Shown here one piece after another: positions 1 through 6,664 of a DNA stretch of 17,506 nt. The number at the start of each line of letters is the position of its first letter. Position 1 is the stretch's first letter. Source of the DNA: JAULUH01 sp032111745 (GTDB lineage: Bacteria > Chloroflexota > Anaerolineae > JAAEKA01); assembly GCA_032111745.1 (NCBI GenBank), contig JAULUH010000426.1:1-17506 (forward strand), in the 5' to 3' direction. A model generated the notes under the pieces. That model worked only from the letters and a program-made list of their open reading frames with translations, was not told the origin of the DNA and did no database searches. A program made the position numbers and the translations under genes.

Positions 1-542
1 GGCAGAGGTGGCCGGCGACTACGGCGTCATAGGTGGGCACAGGGAGGCTCCTGGGGTGTGGGCGTTTGGACCACGAAGGCACGAAGGGGCGGGGGCGTTT
101 GGACCACGATGGCACGAAGGTCCACGGGCGTTTGGACCACGATGGCACGAAGGTCCACGAAGGCACGAAGCGCGAAGGGCGCGAAGGGGGAGACGGGGTG
201 GTTTGGGCCACGATGGCACGAAGGTCCACGGGCGTTTGGACCACGATGGCACGAAGGTCCACGAAGGTCCACGGGCGTTTGGACCACGAAGGCACGAAGG
301 TCCACGAAGGTCCACGGGCGTTTGGACCACGAAGGCACGAAGGTCCACGAAGGCACGAAGCGCGAAGGGCGCGAAGGGGGAGGGGCGGTTTGGGGCACGA
401 GGGCACGAAGGTCCACGGGTGTTTGGACCACGATGGCACGAAGGTCCACGAAGGGGGCGAAGCGCGAAGGGCACGAAGGGGGAGACGGGGTGGTTGGCTG
501 CTATCCCCGGGTTTTCGCTGGTTGGACCCAGGTGGGAGCGGG
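1..542. other. Gene-free stretch at left edge
   Basis: Apart from the tandem repeat at 61-492, positions 1-60 and 493-542 show nothing I can assign. I see no hairpin followed by a T-run on the minus strand that would serve as an intrinsic terminator for the cluster ending at 543. Transcription may read into the repeat or stop by another mechanism. Confidence 0.6.
61..492. repeat. Nested tandem repeat built on a 33-bp unit
   Basis: Nine units begin with TTTGG followed by a variant of ACCACGAWGGCACGAAGG. The TTT anchors lie at 65, 98, 131, 202, 235, 278, 321, 389 and 422. The spacings are therefore 33, 33, 71, 33, 43, 43, 68 and 33 bp. The 43-bp form is the 33-bp unit plus one extra 10-mer (GAAGGTCCAC). 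The long units end in a second module, CGCGAAGGGCGCGAAGGGGG, near 170-190 and 361-380, with a variant near 459-482. All frames on both strands are open because the repeat lacks stop codons, but the translations are low-complexity GPRRHEG-type strings with no RBS and no plausible fold. The array lies just past the 3' end of the twelve-gene minus-strand cluster. Similar ACGAAGG-rich intergenic repeats are familiar to me from environmental bacterial genomes. Function unknown. Confidence 0.9.
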
Positions 543-1229
543 TTAGCGGTGGTAATACTTTGGGTAGTCGGTGCATAGGAGGTAGAGGGGTGGCTCGTCT
601 TCGGCGATGGTGGGAAAGCGGCCGACGGGCTCGTAGAAGCGGTTGTCGGTGTTGTCGTCGTTGACCAGGGAGACCTCGCCGACGAGGACCTGGCTGCCCT
701 CGGCCCAGAAGGCGTGGTAGAGGCGGGTGGGCAGGGTGATGCTCTCGCCGGGGCTGAGGACGACGGTGCTGCCGGCCGGCACGGTGCGCTCGACGCCGTC
801 TAGGCTGACGGTCACGGGGGTGTCCGCCAGGCCGTCATCGTCCGTGGAGTTGTAGAGCTGGATTGCCAGCTGGCCGCCGCCGCGGTTGATGATGTCCTCC
901 GTTTTTCGCCAGTGGAAGTGCAGGGGGGTGACCTGGGCGACGTCGACCACGAGGATTTTCTCGGCGTACAGTTTGCCACCGCCCCTGGCGAGGTTGGCGG
1001 GATCGCCGTTGCGGATGGTGAAGATGAAGAGGCCGGTGTGGGCGTAGTCGCCGGAACCGAAGTCGGTGATATCCCAGCCCAACTGGCGGTCGACGATCTC
1101 GCGGACCTCCGAGCCCTTGTTGGCCCAGATGTCCGGGGTCCAGTAGGCGAAGGGGGGCAGGTGGAAGCCGTGCTGGCGCATGAAGGCATCGGCCTGGCGC
1201 ATGATGTCGTTGATCTCGGAGCGCTTCAT
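543..1229 (-). CDS. D-lyxose ketol-isomerase
   Basis: Predicted 228-aa cytosolic sugar isomerase interconverting D-lyxose and D-xylulose; family members also act on D-mannose/D-fructose. The N-terminus MKRSEIND and the nearby HLPPFAYWTPDIW match the D-lyxose isomerase family (Pfam Lyx_isomer, cupin fold, about 227 aa in enterobacteria). The cupin metal site is complete: His104 and His106 in PLHFHWRKTEDI, Glu111, and His172 in RLYHAFW. These are offset by one from the enterobacterial ligands as I remember them. The start at 1229 is fixed by GGAGGA five bases upstream (1235-1240) and by homology. A longer open frame to 1445 only overlaps the kinase gene. It is the last gene of the cluster, 23 bp after the FGGY kinase, whose expected partner substrate would be D-xylulose. 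The family call is firm; the in vivo substrate (lyxose or mannose) is inferred. Confidence 0.9.
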   Translation of the reverse strand: MKRSEINDIMRQADAFMRQHGFHLPPFAYWTPDIWANKGSEVREIVDRQLGWDITDFGSGDYAHTGLFIFTIRNGDPANLARGGGKLYAEKILVVDVAQVTPLHFHWRKTEDIINRGGGQLAIQLYNSTDDDGLADTPVTVSLDGVERTVPAGSTVVLSPGESITLPTRLYHAFWAEGSQVLVGEVSLVNDDNTDNRFYEPVGRFPTIAEDEPPLYLLCTDYPKYYHR

Positions 1230-1252
1230 GGTTGTCCTCCGGTGGTGCCTGC

Positions 1253-2758
1253 TCAGAGCTGGTGGTTGAGGCTGGCCAGGGTTGGATAGATCTCGGCGAA
1301 GAGCCGGGCTTTGGCCATGTACTGCTGGTGAAGGTTGCGGTCGGGCTGGTAGGTCTGGCGCACGCGGACCATATGGCCCAGGGCGGCCGGTACCGACGAG
1401 AAGGCGCCGGTGGCCACCCCGGCCAGGATGGCGACGCCCAGGCAAGGGGCCTCGGCCACGTCCATGGCGAGCACGGGCCGACCGAAGATGTCGGCCTTGG
1501 TTTGCAGCCAGAGGGGGGAGCGGGCGCCGCCGCCAAAGGCGCGCAGCTCACGCACGGCGATGCCGGCGGCCTGCATGGCGTCGAGGCTGAGCTTGATCTC
1601 GTAGCTGACGCTGTCCAGGATAGCCTTAAGGATGTGGCCGCGGGTGGTGCTGAGGTCGAGGCCCAGGATGGCGCCCTTGGAGGCCGAGTCGGACCAGGGG
1701 GTGCCGCTGCCGACGAAATGGGGGAGGATAAGGATGGGGGAGGGGCCGGGGATGGCCTGGGCCAGGAGCAGGTCGTAGACGTCCTGGCCGGTGCGGGTGG
1801 CCTCGGCCTGCTCGGCGCGGCCGAAGGTGTCGCGGTACCAGCGCAACAGGGCGCCGCCGGTGGAGACGTAGCCCAGGACCATGTACATGCCCGGCGCGGT
1901 ATGGGGCGCGATGGGCAGGTTGCTGTCCAGCAGGTTCTGGTCCAGCACCAGGCGCGGGGAGGCCACGCCGACGCATTCCACGGTGCCGGTGGAGTCCATG
2001 GAGATGCCCTCGGCGATGGCGCCGCAGCCCAGGGCGCCGGCCGGCTGGTCGTGGCCGCCGGTCACGGCGACGACGCCGGGGGGCAGGCCGAGTGCAGTGG
2101 CGGCCGCCGCCGGGATCTCGCCCAGGGGCGAACCGGAGGGCAGGGGCGGTGAGAGGCGGCCGGCATCCAGACGGGCCAGCTGCAGGAGCTCCTCGGACCA
2201 GGCCAGCCGGTTGACGTCGAAGGCCATGGTACGGGTAGCGAGGCTATAGTCCATGGCCGGAGGGAGGCCGAGCTGATGGAACACGAAGTCCTGCATGCAC
2301 AGGAAGCGACGGGCAGCGGCGAAGATCTCGGGCGCGTGCTCCCTCAGCCACATCAGCTTGTTGACGGTGTACATGGGGTGGAGGGGCATGCCGGTGATCT
2401 GGAACAGGCGCTCCTTGCCAACCTGTTCAGCCCACCAGCGCATTTGAGCCCCGGCGCGAGTGTCGATGGCGGTGATGAAGGGGTAGAGGAAGCGCCCGTC
2501 GGCGTCGACGGGCACGACGGACTCGCCGTGGGTGGCGACGCTGAGGGCGGTCACCGGGTCGTTGGTAGTGGCCACGGTCACGTGACGGATCACGGCCGTG
2601 ACTGCCGCCCAGACCGCGGTGGGGTCGAGCTCCATCCAGCCCGGCTGGGGCTGGTGGAGCGGGTACTCGCGATAGGCCTGGGCCAGCACGTCGCCGGAGA
2701 GGCTGAAGGCCACGGCCTTGCAGCCGGTGATGCCGATGTCCAGTCCGAGTAGGCTCAT
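1253..2758 (-). CDS. FGGY-family carbohydrate kinase (xylulokinase-like)
   Basis: A 501-aa ATP-dependent sugar kinase of the FGGY family with two actin-like domains. Visible landmarks are LGLDIGITGCK at the N-terminus (Asp7, phosphate 1 loop), THGES around His77 (sugar-binding region), GGHDQPAGALGCG around 234-246 with Asp237 as the probable catalytic base, and FGGGARSPLWLQ at 408-419 (nucleotide site). The length matches xylulokinase (about 480-510 aa). The neighbouring lyxose isomerase would supply D-xylulose, which suggests D-xylulose to D-xylulose-5-phosphate. However, GGHDQ in place of the GGGDN-like motif of classical XylB, and THGES in place of QMHG, leave the substrate and even the phosphorylated carbon open. 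The ATG at 2758 has GGGAG seven bases upstream. The gene starts 20 bp after the aldolase stop, so the two are probably co-transcribed. Confidence 0.82.
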   Translation of the reverse strand: MSLLGLDIGITGCKAVAFSLSGDVLAQAYREYPLHQPQPGWMELDPTAVWAAVTAVIRHVTVATTNDPVTALSVATHGESVVPVDADGRFLYPFITAIDTRAGAQMRWWAEQVGKERLFQITGMPLHPMYTVNKLMWLREHAPEIFAAARRFLCMQDFVFHQLGLPPAMDYSLATRTMAFDVNRLAWSEELLQLARLDAGRLSPPLPSGSPLGEIPAAAATALGLPPGVVAVTGGHDQPAGALGCGAIAEGISMDSTGTVECVGVASPRLVLDQNLLDSNLPIAPHTAPGMYMVLGYVSTGGALLRWYRDTFGRAEQAEATRTGQDVYDLLLAQAIPGPSPILILPHFVGSGTPWSDSASKGAILGLDLSTTRGHILKAILDSVSYEIKLSLDAMQAAGIAVRELRAFGGGARSPLWLQTKADIFGRPVLAMDVAEAPCLGVAILAGVATGAFSSVPAALGHMVRVRQTYQPDRNLHQQYMAKARLFAEIYPTLASLNHQL

Positions 2759-2778
2759 GGTGATGCTCCCGGGTGCCG

Positions 2779-3831
2779 TCAGCGCCAGCGACCGTAGCCC
2801 AGCTGCTCCAGGTACAGGGCCATGCGGGCGATCACGGCCTCCTGCCAGATCCCACGGCGGCGGCGTTCCACGACGGCCCAGCCCTTGGGGCCGAGGACAC
2901 CCTGGCAGTGAGCGCGGACGTAGTCGTCCGCAAAGAAGCGCGGGCCCAGCAGGCCCTCGGCCTGCCAGCCACGCAAGGTCTCCTCCGGCAACAGGTTGCC
3001 CAGGTTGTGCAGGACGTCGGCGGCGATGGCCTGGCCGCCCAGGCGTTCGAAGATGGACCAGACGTTGAATTTGACGATGCCGTCGCCGGCCAGGCGGGGC
3101 AGGTCGGCATCGTTCAGGCTGGAGGAGCCATGGAGCACCATGATGGGACCGACGCGATCGCGGATGGCCCGGGTGAGGTCGCCATGGTAGTGGGCGCTGG
3201 CGGCCGTGGCCCGGTGCTCGGTGCCCAGGTTGGGCACGATCAGGGATACCCCGGTCTCAGCCAGAAAACGTTGGGCCTGCAAGGGGTCGGTGAGGTGGCC
3301 CTCGGTTGTGGCGGCGTCCTCGGCCTGGATGATCTCGTCCACGCAGCCCTCGACCAGCACCTGGTGGCCATGTTGTGCGACGAAGGCGGCGGTGCGGCGG
3401 ATGTTCTCGTCGAAGGGGTAGTAGGAGCAGTCGTACATGATGGTGGCAAAGCGATCCAGGCAGCGGGGGATGATCTCCTGCTCCAGGTCGGGTAGGGCGT
3501 GGTCCAGGTGCAGCATGACGCTCAGGCCGCGATATGGGCTATCGCCGGAGAGATAGGTATCGACGTCGGCCAGCCAGGCATGCAGGCCCAGGCGGGCGTC
3601 GCCGGTGGCCGTGTAGTGCTGCAGCTGGGGCTCGATGGGATAGTTGGCGGTGGCCGAGATGACGATGGGGAGGCCGGCCAGACCGTGCTCCTGCGCGAAG
3701 GCATGGGCGGCCTGGAAGATGGCCTCGGTGGTGCGGCGGTTCTCGGTGCAGAAATTGACCAGGCAGATGCCGAGCTCGGCGGCACGGCGGTAGATCTGGT
3801 GGGCCTCAGTGGGGTCGGTAATCAGGGGCAT
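2779..3831 (-). CDS. Class II (zinc) ketose-phosphate aldolase, intact active site
   Basis: A 350-aa TIM-barrel class II aldolase of the FbaA/GatY/KbaY superfamily, which cleaves a ketose phosphate or bisphosphate to DHAP plus an aldehyde. The catalytic set is present: HLDH at 108-111 (Asp110 proton donor, His111 zinc ligand), Glu161 in LVEGCVDE, His206 in LGTEHRA (zinc), His234 in VLHGSSS (zinc), and KFN at 254-256 in the phosphate-binding region. It is longer than GatY/KbaY (about 285 aa), with an extra C-terminal helical stretch of roughly 60 residues after 285. It follows a second aldolase-fold gene by only 11 bp, and the AGAGAAA in that gap is a weak RBS, so translational coupling is likely. 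Which ketose it cleaves cannot be read from sequence. No matching phosphofructokinase-type kinase is present in the window. Confidence 0.85.
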   Translation of the reverse strand: MPLITDPTEAHQIYRRAAELGICLVNFCTENRRTTEAIFQAAHAFAQEHGLAGLPIVISATANYPIEPQLQHYTATGDARLGLHAWLADVDTYLSGDSPYRGLSVMLHLDHALPDLEQEIIPRCLDRFATIMYDCSYYPFDENIRRTAAFVAQHGHQVLVEGCVDEIIQAEDAATTEGHLTDPLQAQRFLAETGVSLIVPNLGTEHRATAASAHYHGDLTRAIRDRVGPIMVLHGSSSLNDADLPRLAGDGIVKFNVWSIFERLGGQAIAADVLHNLGNLLPEETLRGWQAEGLLGPRFFADDYVRAHCQGVLGPKGWAVVERRRRGIWQEAVIARMALYLEQLGYGRWR

Positions 3832-3842
3832 GGATGTTTCTC

Positions 3843-4718
3843 TCAGGGCTGTAGAAGTTGGATGTAGCGAGCTACCTCGGCGCGCAGGCGGGTTTTGCCC
3901 GCCTGAAGCACGTCGGCCGGCTTGCGCGAGCCCATGGCCGTGAGGTAGCCGACGTCAGGGGGCAGGGCGGCAATGGCGGTGGCGACGCCTTCCAGGAAGG
4001 CGCGCTTGAGGGCTGTGCCGTAGTTGAACTTGGCGATGCCCAGGGCGATGGCCTGGGGGATGCCGTCCTCGGGGAAGCCGGTGCCGCCGTGCATGACCAG
4101 GGGCACGGGGGTGGCCTGATGGATGGCGGCAAGGCGGGCCCAGTCGATGGTGGCGTAGCCTCTGGTAAGGGTATGCACGTTGCCGACGGCGACGGCCAGG
4201 GCATCGATGCCGGTCTCGGCGACGAAGCGGGCGGCCTCGGCGGCGCCGGTGAGGTGCCCGGCGCCGCCGCCCAGCTCGCCGGAGGCATCGGGCAGCTCGC
4301 CCAGCTCGGCCTCCACGGCCGCGCCGAGGGCATGGGCCACCTGGACGACCTGGCCGGTCAGCTGGACGTGGCTGGAGTAGGGCAGTGCGCTGCTGTCCAG
4401 CATGACGGCGTTGAAGCCGGCGGCCAGGCCGCGCACGACCTGGTCGAAGGTGGTGACCTCGTTGAGCAGGAAGGCGACGGGCACGCGGGCAGAGGAGGCA
4501 GTGGCCAGGCCGAGCGCAGCCAGCCGCTCGAGGCCGCGGTCGGCGAACCAGCCGGGGTCCATGGTCACGCCGCCGAAGCCCAGGATCACGGGCGCGCGGG
4601 CGGCCTCGGCGGCCTCCAGCACCGCCTCCAGGGAATAGACGTCCCAGGCCTCAAAGTAGCCGACGGCGTAGCCGCCGGCCCGGGCATCGGCCAGCAGGTC
4701 GTTGAAGGGTACGAGCAT
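3843..4718 (-). CDS. Class II aldolase-fold protein with altered catalytic motif
   Basis: A 291-aa protein with clear class II aldolase architecture: GYAVGYFEAWD at the N-terminus, AGFNAVMLDSSALPY at 100-114, EAELGEL at 136-142, a zinc-type His182 in VGNVHTLTRG, VMHGGTGFP with His210, and KFNYGTALK at 230-238. The canonical HLDH motif, which carries the catalytic Asp and a zinc His, reads LLNE at 84-87 here (PVAFLLNEVTTF aligned to PVALHLDHGTSF). So Asp becomes Asn86 and His becomes Glu87, while two zinc histidines and the phosphate-binding elements remain. It may be a regulatory or structural partner of the adjacent intact aldolase, or an enzyme with changed chemistry. The ATG at 4718 has a full GAGGAG, but only two bases away, an unusually tight spacing. 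The stop is 11 bp from the next aldolase start. Confidence 0.82.
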   Translation of the reverse strand: MLVPFNDLLADARAGGYAVGYFEAWDVYSLEAVLEAAEAARAPVILGFGGVTMDPGWFADRGLERLAALGLATASSARVPVAFLLNEVTTFDQVVRGLAAGFNAVMLDSSALPYSSHVQLTGQVVQVAHALGAAVEAELGELPDASGELGGGAGHLTGAAEAARFVAETGIDALAVAVGNVHTLTRGYATIDWARLAAIHQATPVPLVMHGGTGFPEDGIPQAIALGIAKFNYGTALKRAFLEGVATAIAALPPDVGYLTAMGSRKPADVLQAGKTRLRAEVARYIQLLQP

Positions 4719-4762
4719 AGCTCCTCGAGTCGGGCATGAGGTCTGAAAGCCAGGCGCAGTGC

Positions 4763-5617
4763 CTAGCCCTTGACAGCGCCGAAGGTGAGGCCGCGCACGA
4801 TGAAGCGCTGGGCCGTAAGGGCCAGCAGCGCCGGAGGCAAGATGGCCAGGAGAAGACGAGTAGCGACGAACCAGAACTGGATGCCCTGGGTATGCTCGAC
4901 GCCGGCGATGACAACTGTGATAGGCTGGGCTTTCTGGTAGCTAAGGACCAAGGCGAAGAGGAATTCGTTCCAGGAGAAGGCAAAGCAGATCACGGCCGAG
5001 GCCGCGATGGCGGGCGCGGAGAGGGGCAGAGCGATGTGCCAGAAGGCCTGCCAGTGGGAGGCGCCGTCCACGTAGGCGGACTCCTCCATCTCCTGAGGCA
5101 GGTCCTTGAAGACGTCGCGCATGATGAGCACGGCAAAGGGCAGGGTGAAGGTGGCGTTGGCCAGGATCAGGGCCAGGATGTTGTCGATCAGCCCCAGGGC
5201 CTTGATGACCAGGAAGAAGGGGATCACCGTGACCACGGGAGGCAGAAAGCGTTGGGAGAGGAACCACATGGCCATGTCCTTGTTCTTCCAGCGGCGGAAC
5301 CGGAAGCGGGCCAGGCCGTAGCCAGCCAGGGTGCCCAGGGAGACGGCGATGAGGGTGGCGCCGATGGAGAGAACCAGGCTATTACGCAGGGCGCGGCCGA
5401 TCTCCGGCCAGCGGTTGGTGAATTCGCTCTGCCAGTTGGCCAGGGTGGGCTGGAAGTGCAGGAAGGGGATCAGGGACACCTCGGACAGGATAACGCTCGG
5501 CGGCTTCAGGGAGGTGACGATGGCCCAATAGAAGGGGAAGAGGGCCCAGCTGACGGCGATGAGCACCACCAGCCAATACAGAACCTGCCCTATGCGCCTA
5601 GGCTTGTGCTGGGTCAT
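4763..5617 (-). CDS. CUT1 sugar ABC transporter permease (MalG/UgpE type)
   Basis: A 284-aa inner-membrane permease of the MalG-like carbohydrate uptake class 1. Six hydrophobic segments are visible, starting with VLYWLVVLIAVSWALFPFY at 12-30. The cytoplasmic EAA loop that docks the ATPase is EESAYVDGASHWQAFWHIALP, beginning at residue 178, with the conserved Gly185 and Pro198. The PTLANW stretch and the length are typical for the second permease of CUT1 systems. The ATG at 5617 is preceded by AGAGGT six bases upstream, which overlaps the TAG stop of the partner permease; the two open frames are separated by 10 bp. It should pair with the product of 5628-6491 and receive substrate from the lipoprotein encoded at 6665-8383. 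No ATPase of this system is present in the window. Confidence 0.92.
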   Translation of the reverse strand: MTQHKPRRIGQVLYWLVVLIAVSWALFPFYWAIVTSLKPPSVILSEVSLIPFLHFQPTLANWQSEFTNRWPEIGRALRNSLVLSIGATLIAVSLGTLAGYGLARFRFRRWKNKDMAMWFLSQRFLPPVVTVIPFFLVIKALGLIDNILALILANATFTLPFAVLIMRDVFKDLPQEMEESAYVDGASHWQAFWHIALPLSAPAIAASAVICFAFSWNEFLFALVLSYQKAQPITVVIAGVEHTQGIQFWFVATRLLLAILPPALLALTAQRFIVRGLTFGAVKG

Positions 5618-5627
5618 CGTGGCACCT

Positions 5628-6491
5628 CTATTCGTACTGCTGCCGCAGCCGGTTGAAGAAGACGATGGCGATCACCATCATGATCAGCAGGAGGATATAG
5701 GCCAGTGCCGAAGCGTAGCCGGTGTTGAAGTTGCGCAGGCCCACTATGTAGACATAAAACGAATAGGTCTGAGTGGCGGCACCAGGGCCACCGCTGGTCA
5801 TGCTGAAGGGGATGTCCAGCACTTTGAAGGTCTCTACCAGGCGCAGGATGATGACGGTGAGCAGGATGGGTGCCAGGAGGGGAAGGGTGATGAAGCGGAA
5901 GAGGTCCCAACCGGAGGAGGTGTCCAGGTGGGCTGCCTCGTAGACCTCCTCGGGCAGGGATTGGAGGCCAGCCAGGAGCACCAGGAAGCAGAAGGGGGTC
6001 CAGATCCAGACATCGACCAGAATGATGGCAAGCCGGGCCAGCCAGACCGAGGAGAACCACTGGGGTGCATTGACCATGCCCAGGGTACGCAGGACCGTGT
6101 TTACCGGGCCCACCTCTTCGTGAAAGATAGTCAGGCCAAGGTAACCTACGGCCACGGCGGAGGTGAAGAGGGGCAAGGTGAAGATAGAGCGGAAGATCCG
6201 CTGGCCGCGCATTTCGCGGTTGAAAAGCAGGGCGAGGCCGAGGCCCAGCAACACGGTCAGGGTTACGCTGGCCACCACAAAGAGTAGGGTCACGCCAAGG
6301 GAATTCCAGAAGCGGTAATCGTCGAAGGCGCGCAGGTAGTTGTCCAGGCCGACGAATTCCTGCGCCTGGCCGAGGCGCGCGCGGTGGAAGCTCAGGCGCA
6401 GGGAGTAGAGCAAGGGGAAGATAGTAAAGAAGAACACCCAAAGAATGCCAGGCAAGACGAAGAGGTATTTGACGCGGCTCCTGGATGGCAT
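5628..6491 (-). CDS. CUT1 sugar ABC transporter permease (MalF/UgpA type)
   Basis: A 287-aa inner-membrane permease. Hydrophobic segments start at residue 9 (YLFVLPGILWVFFFTIFPLL). The MalF-type features are FVGLDNYLRAF at 46-56 in the first periplasmic loop and the EAA loop YEAAHLDTSSGW at 184-195 with LP at 203-204. The start was placed at 6491 (MPSRSRVKYLF). The frame is open further to 6632, but that extension (rich in Cys and low-complexity) runs through the intergenic hairpin and does not resemble a permease. The RBS is GAGGAG only two bases from the ATG, the same tight arrangement as the aldolase-fold gene at 4718. It is the first permease after the binding-protein gene and the partner of 4763-5617. 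Confidence 0.9.
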   Translation of the reverse strand: MPSRSRVKYLFVLPGILWVFFFTIFPLLYSLRLSFHRARLGQAQEFVGLDNYLRAFDDYRFWNSLGVTLLFVVASVTLTVLLGLGLALLFNREMRGQRIFRSIFTLPLFTSAVAVGYLGLTIFHEEVGPVNTVLRTLGMVNAPQWFSSVWLARLAIILVDVWIWTPFCFLVLLAGLQSLPEEVYEAAHLDTSSGWDLFRFITLPLLAPILLTVIILRLVETFKVLDIPFSMTSGGPGAATQTYSFYVYIVGLRNFNTGYASALAYILLLIMMVIAIVFFNRLRQQYE

Positions 6492-6610
6492 GGCTCCTCG
6501 CTTCCGTGCCGTGCAGCAAGCAGAGGCACACAGCAGCAGGTTCTTGGTTGGCGACGGGTATGCGCTGCGGGCAGCTGGCAGATGATGGCAACAACAAGGT
6601 TGCCCAAGGG

Positions 6611-6640
6611 ACAGGATGCTCCATTGGAGCATCCTGCCCC
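6611..6640 (-). promoter_or_regulatory. Intergenic stem-loop between binding protein and permease genes
   Basis: CAGGATGCTCCA (6612-6623) and TGGAGCATCCTG (6625-6636) are perfect inverted copies, giving a stem of about 10 bp once a realistic loop is allowed. Flanking GGG and CCC can extend it across a mismatch. It lies 25 bp past the stop of the binding-protein gene and 120 bp before the permease start. There is no T-run after it on the minus strand, so it is more likely an RNA-stabilising or partial-attenuation hairpin than a full terminator. Such hairpins commonly keep binding-protein mRNA in excess over permease mRNA. Confidence 0.7.
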
Positions 6641-6664
6641 GGCTATGGAATCAGGGACTCACAC

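Noticed and set aside
61..492. CRISPR array
   Set aside because: The units are directly adjacent or nested, without unique spacers of constant length, and no cas genes are present.
493..542. Terminator for the twelve-gene cluster
   Set aside because: I looked for a GC hairpin with a following T-run on the minus strand and found none.
8..664. Open frames of 140-218 codons across the left repeat on both strands
   Set aside because: They are open only because the tandem repeat lacks stops. The products are low-complexity repeats, there is no RBS, and frames on both strands are equally open.
1230..1445. Upstream extension of D-lyxose isomerase
   Set aside because: It overlaps the kinase gene in another frame. 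The RBS and the family N-terminus MKRSEIN fix the start at 1229.
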